Assembly (NCBI GenBank): GCA_029210725.1
Contig: JARGFM010000004.1
Location: forward strand, 118,288 to 182,287
Reading direction: 5' to 3'
DNA length: 64,000 nucleotides
Origin: Bacteroidales bacterium
GTDB taxonomy: Bacteria; Bacteroidota; Bacteroidia; Bacteroidales; GCA-2748055
The notes under the pieces were generated by a model. That model had not been told where the DNA came from and made no database searches. It worked only from the letters and a program-made list of their open reading frames with translations. A program made the position numbers and the translations under genes. This document shows positions 46,096-54,069 of this stretch, in pieces. Position 1 is the first letter of the stretch. Every line of letters starts with the position of its first letter.

Positions 46096-48402
46096 CTACT
46101 GCTGCTCCTGTATGGGATTCGAAGCTCCATTTATTCTGCCTGAGCCCCTGAAAAGCTCAAAACGGCTCTCCTGGACCCTGGGCGGCCAGTGATTGTTATT
46201 TAAATCGCAGTCGGCTGTCTCCAGATAGGGATCCAGGGTAACACCGGAAAGCTCCTTCTCCAGCAAAAACACCTTGGAAGTCCTGAGATTGTCCTGGTTC
46301 CAGATCAGAGCCGGAACTCTGACCAGCTCGCGGCTACCATCCTTGTATTCAAACTGTATGATCAGAGGCATCACCATTCCGCCCAAATTGGAAAAGTCCA
46401 ACTGGTAGACAAAACCCTTCATGGCCCGCCAGGACTTCTCCGTTTCAGACATGGAACGCTGATAATGCAGGGTAGCTTCCACATCTGATTCATCCGGAGC
46501 AAAAGGGTCATAATCATTATAAAAATCTTTCATGGCAGGATCTCTCTCCACCATGGATTGCATGCTGGCACGGTTGCGCTGTACGGCAATCTCTTCTGGC
46601 AGGGCTTCTGCCTCCTTCTTCCTGAGAGCCTTTTCTTCGGCCGGATTTCCCGAAGAAAGCTTCATGGCAGTCACCTTGTCAAGCGAGATATCCACATGAT
46701 CGGTACCATAGAACCAACCTCTCCAGAACCAGTCCAGGTCCACTGCCGAGGCATCCTCCAGGGTACGGAACAGGTCCTCCGGCGTGGGATGCTTGAACAT
46801 CCATCGCCGGGCATACTGCTTAAATGCATAATCGAACAGCTCCCTGCCCATGATGGTCTCCCTGAGAATATTCAGGCCGGTGGCCGGTTTTTCGTACGCA
46901 TTGTTGTTAAACTGTCTGATCAGGTCCCCCTGGGTCATAATGGGGGAGATATTGGACTTATCCCCTTTCATATAAGACACGATATCGGCCGGTCGGCCAC
47001 TGGGGGATGGATGATCGTGATCCCATTCCCGTTCGGCTATCCCCTGGAGAAAGGTGTTCAAGCCCTCGTCCATCCAGGTCCACTGACGCTCGTCGGAATT
47101 GACGATCATGGGGAAAAAGTTGTGACCCACTTCGTGTATGATAACCCCGATCATCCCCCATTTGGTTCTCTCTGAATAGGTGCCATCGGCCAGCGGACGG
47201 CCTCCGTTAAAACAGATCATCGGGTACTCCATACCAATCTGGTCGGTATGCACCGAATAGGCCACCGGATAGGGATAGTCAAAGGTGTGTCTGGAATAAA
47301 CCTGCAGGGTATGGGCCACCACCCTGGTGGAGTATTTCTCCCACAAAGGATTCCCTTCTTTCGGATACAGGGAGGTGGCCAGCACTTTTCGCTCCCCGAA
47401 CTGCACGGCCATGGCATCCCAGATAAATTTGCGGGAACTGGCAAAGGCAAAATCCCTCACATTATCGGCATGAAATTTCCAGGTAAGTTTGGATTTTGAC
47501 CTCTTTTTCTCCGCAGACCGGGCCTCCTCCTCCGTAACAATAAGGACAGGCTGGTCCAGGGAGTTCCGGGCCTTCTCCAGGCGCTCCAGCCGGGTTTCCG
47601 AAAGCACCTCCTCTGCATTCACCAGCACCCCCGTGGCTCCAACCACATGATCGGAGGGTACGGTAATTTCCACATCGTAGTTCCCGAAGGGTAGTGCAAA
47701 TTCAGATCTCCCGGTAAACTGGTGGTTTTGCCAGCCCTCCAGCTCACTGTATACGGCCATCCTCGGAAAGAACTGTGCGATAGTGTAGATATAATTGTTG
47801 TCTTCCGCGAAATACTCCATTCCCGAGCGTCCTCCTCCGTCCTTAAAACGGTCATTCACCCTATACCACCAGCGGATTTCCAGCTCCGTTTTTCCTCCCG
47901 GTTCGAGGGGTTCCGGCAGATCAATGCGCATCATGGTATAGTTGATGGTATAGGACAGCCCGGATCCCGAACCATCCCCCACATATTCGATTTTAAATCC
48001 CCCGTCGAATTCACTTAAAAACATCCCCATGTAATAGGGATGCATGCGCTGACCCAGGCTCATGGGCATGCTCAGCCTGCTGAGGCTCTCTTTCTGTCGC
48101 ACATTCTGATCCAGCTGTACCCAGAGATAATCCAGTTTATCGGGCGAATGGTTGATATACTCGATCTGCTCCTCACCCCTGATTTGCTGCTTTTCATCGT
48201 CCAGTTCGATGGCGATCTTATAGTTGGCCTGCTGCTGCCAGTAAAGCTGTCCGGGCGCTCCTGAACCGGTTCGGTAGGCGTTGGGGGTGTTAAATTCGGT
48301 ACGCATCTGCCTGAACTGGTTCTTTGAAGGGTCCATCTTCTCCTGGGCCAGCAAGGAAACTGCCAGAAGGCCGATCATCAGAATAGTCGTAAATCTTTTC
48401 AT
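46096..48402 (-). CDS. Exported M1-family metallopeptidase
   Basis: 768 residues. Signal peptide (1-20, ending L-L-A-Q). The zinc motif is I-H-E-V-G-H-N-F near residue 420, with the third ligand Glu in W-M-D-E-G-L-N-T-F. Unlike the first M1 gene it has no T9SS tail and is longer at the C-terminus, so it is likely periplasmic or outer-membrane attached. The second ATG (48402) is chosen because AAAGG lies 9 bases before it; the first is at 48411. Confidence 0.9.
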   Translation of the reverse strand: MKRFTTILMIGLLAVSLLAQEKMDPSKNQFRQMRTEFNTPNAYRTGSGAPGQLYWQQQANYKIAIELDDEKQQIRGEEQIEYINHSPDKLDYLWVQLDQNVRQKESLSRLSMPMSLGQRMHPYYMGMFLSEFDGGFKIEYVGDGSGSGLSYTINYTMMRIDLPEPLEPGGKTELEIRWWYRVNDRFKDGGGRSGMEYFAEDNNYIYTIAQFFPRMAVYSELEGWQNHQFTGRSEFALPFGNYDVEITVPSDHVVGATGVLVNAEEVLSETRLERLEKARNSLDQPVLIVTEEEARSAEKKRSKSKLTWKFHADNVRDFAFASSRKFIWDAMAVQFGERKVLATSLYPKEGNPLWEKYSTRVVAHTLQVYSRHTFDYPYPVAYSVHTDQIGMEYPMICFNGGRPLADGTYSERTKWGMIGVIIHEVGHNFFPMIVNSDERQWTWMDEGLNTFLQGIAEREWDHDHPSPSGRPADIVSYMKGDKSNISPIMTQGDLIRQFNNNAYEKPATGLNILRETIMGRELFDYAFKQYARRWMFKHPTPEDLFRTLEDASAVDLDWFWRGWFYGTDHVDISLDKVTAMKLSSGNPAEEKALRKKEAEALPEEIAVQRNRASMQSMVERDPAMKDFYNDYDPFAPDESDVEATLHYQRSMSETEKSWRAMKGFVYQLDFSNLGGMVMPLIIQFEYKDGSRELVRVPALIWNQDNLRTSKVFLLEKELSGVTLDPYLETADCDLNNNHWPPRVQESRFELFRGSGRINGASNPIQEQQ

Positions 48403-48424
48403 CCTAAGCATCCTTTAAACACTC

Positions 48425-48432
48425 CAAAGTTA
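48425..48432 (-). promoter_or_regulatory. Candidate -7 box of the M1 peptidase gene
   Basis: TAACTTTG on the minus strand, a full TAnnTTTG match 22 bases before the chosen ATG. A -33 TTTG at the right distance is not clear. Confidence 0.4.
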
Positions 48433-48471
48433 ATAAAAGATTTGCCATATTTGCTTGAGCTAAACTTGCTT

Positions 48472-48993
48472 ATGTTACACCAGAAAAAGGGAATATTTCC
48501 CGGATTGCTCCTGCTTTTCCTGCTGATCTCCGGAGGCTGGTTACTGCATGAGTTTTATGTGAGTCTGACCGAAATCCGTTATAATCCACATACCGAGCGA
48601 TTTGAAGTTTCCATGAGGATATTTCCCGATGACCTGGACCGGGCCTTACTGGAGCGAAGCGGGCTCCATACCCATCTGGCCACCGAACTGGAACATTCCT
48701 TTGCCGACAGTCTCCTGAGCCTTTATATCCTGGAAGATTTTGCCCTGGAGGTAAACGGAGAAAAACTCTCCCTGAATTACCTGGGAAAAGAACCCGAATC
48801 GGATGCCATCTGGTGCTACCTGGAATCCTCCAGGGTGAGTGCTCCTGAAACCATCACCGTACAGAATGCCATTCTTATGGAGTACTTCCCCGACCAGCTT
48901 AATATGATCCAGGTCTACCTGGGAAAATGGAACAAAGGGCTCATGCTCGATCGCGATCAAAGGAGCGGCAGGCTGCTAATCCCGGGCAGCTGA
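48472..48993 (+). CDS. DUF6702-like membrane-anchored protein
   Basis: 173 residues. An N-terminal hydrophobic segment (G-L-L-L-L-F-L-L-I) is followed by H-E-F-Y-V-S-L-T-E-I-R-Y-N, the conserved opening of DUF6702, and a beta-rich body with V-S-M-R-I-F-P-D-D-L and L-M-E-Y-F-P-D-Q-L-N. The function is unknown; the family is often next to M1 peptidase genes, as it is here (divergent). The ATG at 48472 replaces a TTG at 48442. Its stop directly abuts that of the convergent aldo/keto reductase. Confidence 0.7.
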   Translation: MLHQKKGIFPGLLLLFLLISGGWLLHEFYVSLTEIRYNPHTERFEVSMRIFPDDLDRALLERSGLHTHLATELEHSFADSLLSLYILEDFALEVNGEKLSLNYLGKEPESDAIWCYLESSRVSAPETITVQNAILMEYFPDQLNMIQVYLGKWNKGLMLDRDQRSGRLLIPGS

Positions 48994-49989
48994 TTAATCC
49001 AGTTCCAGTTTGAGTTGCTCCAGCTGCCTGTTGATATAAGCCAGTTCTTCATCCGATACATGCAAGTTAAGCGCAGCGGCATTCTGCTTCACCTGCTCGT
49101 CGGTCCTTGCACCCACCAGTGCCACGGTAATCCCCGGCTGGCGAAGGGTCCATGCAATTACCAGTTGAGAAAGTGTGGCACCCTTCTCCCCGGCAAGGGG
49201 CTTGATCTTCTCCAGGAACTTATTGGTCCTGATCAGGTTATTGATCTTGAAATGAGGTGTTTCAGGACGGTTATCTCCGGGGGCAAAAGGATAGTCAGGC
49301 GTAATTTTCCCGGTGAGCAGTCCTCGCTGAAGCGGACTGTAGGCCAGGATTCCGCAGTTGTTTTCGAGGCACCAGGGCACCACATCCTGCTCAATCTCCC
49401 TGTGGACCATGCTGTAGGGAACCTGGTTGGAGCTGAGTTCCACCACCGACCTGGCCTGGTCCATTTGTTCCACGGAATAATTGCTGACCCCGGCAGCCCT
49501 GATCTTTCCCTGCTCCATCAGTATTCGGAAAGCCTCCATGGCCTCCTCAATGGGGGTGGTATGATCGGGCCAGTGAATCTGGTAGAGATCAATGTAATCG
49601 GTTCCCAGGCGCTTCAGGCTCTCTTCGCATTCAGCGATCAGGCTGTCACGCCCGGAATATTTATAAATATCCCTTTGGACTCCGCTATTGTCATTGGTTG
49701 TAAAAAAATACTCCCCCTTTTTTCCCTCCCAGCGCATACCGGCTTTGGTCAGAATCTCATACTTGTCACGCTTCCCCTTTATGGCTTCGCCAATGAGCTC
49801 TTCAGACTGCCCAAACCCGTAAATGGGGGCTGTATCCAGGGAGCTTATCCCGTAGTCGAGACAGGCACGGATTGCTTTTAAGGAATCTTTCTTTTCGGAT
49901 CCCCCCCACATCCATCCTCCGATGGCCCATGCTCCTAGTGCAATGGGAGATAGCTGCAAAGCGGATAAACCTAATCTTCTCTTTTCCAT
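48994..49989 (-). CDS. Aldo/keto reductase
   Basis: 331 residues. D-T-A-P-I-Y-G-F-G-Q-S-E carries the catalytic Asp and Tyr, L-T-K-A-G-M-R-W the Lys, and Q-I-H-W-P-D the His. The C-terminal V-A-L-V-G-A-R-T-D-E-Q binds NADP. The substrate is unknown. It is last in a minus-strand operon after a PfkB kinase gene, 2 bases away. Confidence 0.87.
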   Translation of the reverse strand: MEKRRLGLSALQLSPIALGAWAIGGWMWGGSEKKDSLKAIRACLDYGISSLDTAPIYGFGQSEELIGEAIKGKRDKYEILTKAGMRWEGKKGEYFFTTNDNSGVQRDIYKYSGRDSLIAECEESLKRLGTDYIDLYQIHWPDHTTPIEEAMEAFRILMEQGKIRAAGVSNYSVEQMDQARSVVELSSNQVPYSMVHREIEQDVVPWCLENNCGILAYSPLQRGLLTGKITPDYPFAPGDNRPETPHFKINNLIRTNKFLEKIKPLAGEKGATLSQLVIAWTLRQPGITVALVGARTDEQVKQNAAALNLHVSDEELAYINRQLEQLKLELD

Positions 49990-49991
49990 AA

Positions 49992-50918
49992 TCAGTTGCT
50001 TTTTTTGTAGTGATTTACAAAAGCCCGGGGCAAATAGTTTTCATAGCTCAGACAAACCTCCCTGGAAAACTGAATGGCCGTTGCAATCAGTTCCTCCCAC
50101 TGACCCTGGTTTAATGACTGTATCATTTCCCTTCTGTACCCCCTTTTCCACAAGCCATACAGGAGTCCTGCATTGAAAGTGTCACCGGCACCAATGGTGC
50201 TTAACGGCTCGATGCGCTCCACCTCCATATGAAAGCTGAGCGAAGGGGTACGAAGATGAACCCCTCCGGCATTGGCGGTATATACCAGGACACTGGTATG
50301 GGCGCCGAGCACTTTCCAGGCGGCATCGGGATTTTTTGTATCAAACAAATTGACCAGGTCCTCATCGGAGGCCCTGACCAGGGTGGAGTAGCCCAGATTT
50401 TCCCTGACCAAAGGGATCAGCTTATCTCTCTCCGCAGCATGACTGCTTCGGAAATTCGGATCATACAAAATGGTGACACCTGCCCGTTTTGCTTTCTCGA
50501 GCAAGTCCATGACCCTGTGGCGAATACCTGGATTCAGGGAATAGAACGAGCCAAACATTAAGAGATCATCCTTCTGAAATTCAGGAAATTCCACCGAGAG
50601 GCGCTGAGAGGGATAATCCTTATAAAATTCGTATTCGGCATCCTTGTGATCATTCAGAAATGCGAGGGCCACAGCCGTTTGCCCGGGGCTGTACCTGGAA
50701 ATGTAAGTGCTTGCCACCCCATTCTCTTCCATAAACTGAAGGATGATATCCCCCACCTTGTCTTTACCCGTTTCACTGATAAAATGGATAGGTGCCCCCA
50801 GACGGCCCAAGGTGACGGAGGTATTAAAGGCAGAACCACCCGGTTTGGCTGTCTGAGGTTCCACTCCTTTGAAAATAATGTCGAGAAGGGTCTCTCCTAC
50901 GGCATAAATCTTTTGCAT
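49992..50918 (-). CDS. PfkB-family carbohydrate kinase (fructokinase-like)
   Basis: 308 residues. N-terminal G-E-T-L-L-D-I-I-F and G-G-S-A-F-N-T-S-V-T-L-G-R-L-G motif, and the C-terminal PfkB signature P-L-S-T-I-G-A-G-D-T-F-N-A-G with the catalytic Asp near 252. Fructose or a related hexose is the likely substrate. It lies between the isochorismatase-like and aldo/keto reductase genes. Confidence 0.88.
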   Translation of the reverse strand: MQKIYAVGETLLDIIFKGVEPQTAKPGGSAFNTSVTLGRLGAPIHFISETGKDKVGDIILQFMEENGVASTYISRYSPGQTAVALAFLNDHKDAEYEFYKDYPSQRLSVEFPEFQKDDLLMFGSFYSLNPGIRHRVMDLLEKAKRAGVTILYDPNFRSSHAAERDKLIPLVRENLGYSTLVRASDEDLVNLFDTKNPDAAWKVLGAHTSVLVYTANAGGVHLRTPSLSFHMEVERIEPLSTIGAGDTFNAGLLYGLWKRGYRREMIQSLNQGQWEELIATAIQFSREVCLSYENYLPRAFVNHYKKSN

Positions 50919-50925
50919 AAACCTC

Positions 50926-51468
50926 CTATTTTACAAGTCGTGAAATGGCTTTAAATTCTTCAGTGCCAGCAAGCCTTGCAAGTTCAAACAGGAGCGATTC
51001 GCAGGTGGTGATCACAGCCCCTTCGGCACGCATCCGTTCTACTGCCACGCGCTTGTCCTCAGGCTTGCGGGAAGAGATACAATCCTCGACCACCACCGCG
51101 GCGTATCCTGTGGCCAGCAGATCAACCACGGTTTGCAGCACACAAACATGTGCCTCAATTCCGCCAACGATGACCGTACGGGACGTTTTGAAGGCCGTGG
51201 TCTGCATCACTGCAGGTTCATCGCAGCAGGAAAAGGAAATTTTCTCTATAAGCGGCTCCTGATCCAAGCGTGCAGCCAGCGCTTCTACGGTGGCCCCCAA
51301 ACCTTTGGGGTACTGCTCGGTGAGCACCAGCGGAACCCCCAATACACGCATTCCCTCCAAAAAAATGCTGATCTTTTTGAGCAGAGCCTCCTTCTGATCC
51401 ATATGTGAGAAAAGCTTCTCCTGCACATCAATAATCAAGGCCGCAGCATTCTCCCTGTTAATCCTCAT
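50926..51468 (-). CDS. Isochorismatase-family hydrolase
   Basis: 180 residues from the ATG at 51468 (M-R-I-N-R-E-N). The catalytic triad is Asp in L-I-I-D-V-Q-E-K, Lys in F-K-T-S-R or nearby I-E-K-I-S, and Cys in G-I-E-A-H-V-C-V-L-Q. The G-I-E-A-H-V-C version is typical of the YcaC-like/nicotinamidase-related branch. No signal peptide. Its start overlaps the SIS gene by 11 bases. Confidence 0.85.
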   Translation of the reverse strand: MRINRENAAALIIDVQEKLFSHMDQKEALLKKISIFLEGMRVLGVPLVLTEQYPKGLGATVEALAARLDQEPLIEKISFSCCDEPAVMQTTAFKTSRTVIVGGIEAHVCVLQTVVDLLATGYAAVVVEDCISSRKPEDKRVAVERMRAEGAVITTCESLLFELARLAGTEEFKAISRLVK

Positions 51469-52078
51469 TTCCGGCCTCCCTTGATTTCTCCCCCAGATAT
51501 CCTCCGTGGTGGCGGCGGGCATAGTCCCTGGGGGTAAATCCAATTCTCTTCATCATGAGAACCACCAGCACATCACCGATCACTGCCATGGCAGTAGCCG
51601 AAGTGGTTGGGGTAAGCCCCAGCGGACAGACTTCGGCCGGGTTTCCCGTATAAAGTACCAGTTTTGATTCCCTGGCCAGGGGACCTTCCGGATTACCCGT
51701 GATAATCACCACCGGAATCCCGGCATGCAGTGCATGAGCCAGCTCGACCAGTTCAAGGATCTCCCTGGTCTTTCCGGAATTGGACAGAACCAGGAGTATA
51801 TCATTTTCCCGGATAATACCCAGATCTCCGTGCTGGGCTTCGCTGGGATGAAGAAACAGGGCCGGAGTTCCAGTGGAACTGAACGTGGTGGCCATATGAT
51901 TGGCCACATGACCCGCCTTTCCCATTCCACTGGCTATGACCTTGCCTCCCCTCTGGTGAACTTTCTCATATATTAATTCAACCACCTCCTCATAATCGGT
52001 ACTTATTGGAATGGATCGAATGGCTTCCGCCTCCTGATCCAGCACCCTTCTGATTTCTTCTCTGCCGGTACTGCTCAT
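51458..52078 (-). CDS. SIS-domain sugar-phosphate isomerase (KdsD-like, no CBS domains)
   Basis: 206 residues forming one SIS domain: S-G-M-G-K-A-G-H-V-A, H-P-S-E-A-Q-H-G-D-L-G, L-V-L-S-N-S-G-K-T and L-G-L-T-P-T-T-S-A-T-A-M. These are the arabinose 5-phosphate isomerase (KdsD/GutQ) motifs, but the C-terminal CBS pair of those enzymes is missing. It might make arabinose 5-phosphate for KDO or act on another sugar phosphate next to the PfkB kinase. Confidence 0.82.
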   Translation of the reverse strand: MSSTGREEIRRVLDQEAEAIRSIPISTDYEEVVELIYEKVHQRGGKVIASGMGKAGHVANHMATTFSSTGTPALFLHPSEAQHGDLGIIRENDILLVLSNSGKTREILELVELAHALHAGIPVVIITGNPEGPLARESKLVLYTGNPAEVCPLGLTPTTSATAMAVIGDVLVVLMMKRIGFTPRDYARRHHGGYLGEKSREAGNED

Positions 52079-52131
52079 TTCTTTGCTTATCTGGTCAGCA
52101 AAGGTAATATAAAAGCAGAAAAATGTTAAAC

Positions 52132-52725
52132 CTACTGTTCGTTTTCGGAGAACTCCTTGATCAGAGCATCAGTGGTAAGCACCCGTGCATAGGAGCCCTG
52201 CAGGCTACTGAGAGTGGAGAAGTGGACACTTTTTGCCGGGATGATATGCTCTTCGAATTGCAGGGCCCTGGCAGCACATGCATCTGAAGCAACCAGGCAG
52301 CTGTATCCCAGGTCGTGTGCAGCCCTCACGGCAGCCTCCAGGCACATATGGGTTTGCATTCCGCAGATCACCAGTTGCTCCACCGAATCCTTCTGAATCA
52401 GCTCCAGTAGTCCGGTCCCCATAAATGCATTGACCTGGTCTTTGGAAATAACCGGTTCATTGCCCTGAGGCTTGACAAAGGGATGAATATTCCCTCCCGG
52501 TTCGAAATTATGGCGCACATGGTAAACCGGCATCTTATTCTGCCTGAAATGGTCCAGCAACAGACCGGCATTCATTCCGGCCAGCTCCGGATTTTCCAGC
52601 TGCATCCTCCCTCCCGGAAAGTAGAATTCCTGAATATCGATGACTAAAAGCCCTGTTTTCTGAGCTGTCAGAGAAACGCTTAGCGGAAGGAGCAGGAATA
52701 AAAAAAAGGTATATCGTCGCCACAT
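52132..52725 (-). CDS. Exported isochorismatase-family hydrolase
   Basis: 197 residues. The ATG at 52725 opens a signal peptide (M-W-R-R-Y then a Leu-rich core, S-L-T-A-Q). Catalytic Asp in L-V-I-D-I-Q-E-F-Y-F-P-G-G and Cys in C-G-M-Q-T-H-M-C-L-E. A signal peptide is unusual for this family, most of which are cytoplasmic. It is the first gene of the minus operon; the nitrogen-island control region lies upstream. Confidence 0.8.
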   Translation of the reverse strand: MWRRYTFFLFLLLPLSVSLTAQKTGLLVIDIQEFYFPGGRMQLENPELAGMNAGLLLDHFRQNKMPVYHVRHNFEPGGNIHPFVKPQGNEPVISKDQVNAFMGTGLLELIQKDSVEQLVICGMQTHMCLEAAVRAAHDLGYSCLVASDACAARALQFEEHIIPAKSVHFSTLSSLQGSYARVLTTDALIKEFSENEQ

Positions 52726-52833
52726 ATCCGGCCAATTTACGGAAATGAGAAGAACCAATCAAGAGAAAGCACGATGTAAATATGCAACACAAACAGGGGG
52801 GTGTGTGTTGAATTTTATCTTTTTTTTGACTTT

Positions 52834-52854
52834 ACCCCTATTTATTATGGGGGT
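52834..52854. promoter_or_regulatory. CCCC/GGGG inverted repeat, candidate operator of the porin-P-II-amt operon
   Basis: ACCCC (52834-52838) and GGGGT (52850-52854) with an 11-base AT-rich spacer TATTTATTATG. A further half-site, TTAGGGGTA, lies at 52900-52908 at the place of the -33 element, and a G6 run at 52796-52801. A near-identical repeat stands before the second ammonium channel gene. The 244 bases from 52726 to 52969 are otherwise AT-rich with no gene. Confidence 0.6.
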
Positions 52855-52922
52855 CTTATTTATATTTTATCTATTTATTTACTTTATACTCTATTTTAAT
52901 TAGGGGTAGTAAGAAATATTTA

Positions 52923-52930
52923 TACTTTTG
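52923..52930 (+). promoter_or_regulatory. -7 box of the porin-P-II-amt operon
   Basis: TACTTTTG matches TAnnTTTG fully, 39 bases before the porin ATG. No TTTG is at -33; the G-rich half-site GGGGTA is there instead, which suggests activator-dependent or repressed transcription. Confidence 0.55.
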
Positions 52931-52969
52931 TTTCGGTTTATAATTAATCTCACTTAAAAAATTACAGTT

Positions 52970-53674
52970 ATGAAAAGAACCCATTTAACCGCAGGAGTTC
53001 TGATGCTCCTTATTGCCTAACTGATATCAATCCCCTCCAGGCTGCATGCCCAGCAGGTTTCATCTTCACCCTTTAGTGTGGGAGGCGACTTTGTCAGCTC
53101 TTACCTCTGGCGGGGCACCAGGTTCGGAACCGGTCCTGCCATACAACCCTATGTGGAGTTGAGCCTGGGAAATTTTTCAGCGGGCGGCTGGGGCTCCTAC
53201 TGTTTCACCACCAATGAAGCAGCCGAAGCCGACCTCTATCTCTCCTATGGCTTCGACTTCGGTCTCAGGATCGGGGTAACGGATTATTACTTCCCGGGAA
53301 GCGACTATTTCGACTATTCCGCAGAAAGCGGAAACCATGCCTTTGAGGTAAATCTGGGCTATGAGATTAAGGGTCTGTCCCTTTCGGCCAACTATTTCCT
53401 GAATGAAGCAGGTGGCGCAGGAACTGCAGGGGGTGATCTGTATTTCGAAGCCGCCTATGGCTTTGATTCCTTCTGCTTTGTCCTCGGAGCCGGAAACGGG
53501 TGGCATACCATGGAAGTCACTGCCGGTGAGTCAGATTTTAATATCTGTAACATCGGGGTGACCGCTTCCTCCGAGATCCAGGTAACGGACTCCTTCTCCC
53601 TACCGCTTAGCGGAGCCCTGATCCTGAATCCGGACACAGAGCAATTCCATGTTGTTATTGGCAATTCATTCTAA
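52970..53674 (+). pseudogene. TorF-like porin with an ochre codon in its signal peptide
   Basis: The ATG at 52970 starts a signal peptide (M-K-R-T-H-L-T-A-G-V-L-M-L-L-I-A) that is stopped by TAA at 53018-53020 and then continues in frame as L-I-S-I-P-S-R-L-H-A-Q, a normal cleavage end. The mature part (G-G-D-F-V-S-S-Y-L-W-R-G-T-R-F, many Gly/aromatic strands, final strand ending G-N-S-F) fits the TorF-type putative porins found beside nitrogen genes. A restart at GTG 53078 would lack the signal peptide. It precedes the P-II gene by 12 bases. Nonsense mutation or base error is likely. Confidence 0.75.
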
Positions 53675-53686
53675 AATACAGAATCC

Positions 53687-54034
53687 ATGAAAAAAATTGA
53701 AGCAATCATTCGAAAGACAAAATTTGAAGAGGTCAAAGAAACCCTACACAACAACGGTATTGAGTTCTTCTCGTTCTGGGATGCCAGGGGCGTGGGGATG
53801 GCCCGGGAAAGCCGGGTATACCGGGGTATTACCTATGATACAAGCAGTATTGAACGGCTTTACCTGGAGATTGTAGTCCGTGACGTAAATCTGGAAAAAA
53901 CCATTCAGGCGCTGCTGGACTCTGCAGCCACCGGAAAGGTGGGCGACGGGAAGATTTTTGTTTCTACACTGGATGAGAGTATCCGAATCCGCACCGGTGA
54001 GAAAGGGGATGAATCGCTCTATATAAAAGACTGA
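53687..54034 (+). CDS. glnK: P-II family nitrogen regulator
   Basis: 115 residues of the GlnB/GlnK fold: M-K-K-I-E-A-I-I-R-K at the start, the T-loop region (about 37-55), and the B-loop T-G-K-V-G-D-G-K-I-F-V with R-I-R-T-G-E. Tyr50 in R-G-I-T-Y lines up with the uridylylated Tyr51 of E. coli. The E. coli G-F-G-R-Q-K-G stretch is replaced by G-V-G-M-A-R-E, so the 2-oxoglutarate-binding Gln39 is missing, as I recall for other Bacteroidota. It would sense ATP/ADP and perhaps 2-oxoglutarate and block the neighbouring ammonium channel. It lies 35 bases before amt. Confidence 0.92.
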   Translation: MKKIEAIIRKTKFEEVKETLHNNGIEFFSFWDARGVGMARESRVYRGITYDTSSIERLYLEIVVRDVNLEKTIQALLDSAATGKVGDGKIFVSTLDESIRIRTGEKGDESLYIKD

Positions 54035-54069
54035 TTAGCTAAGTATTAACAGAATTAAACAAGCATATT

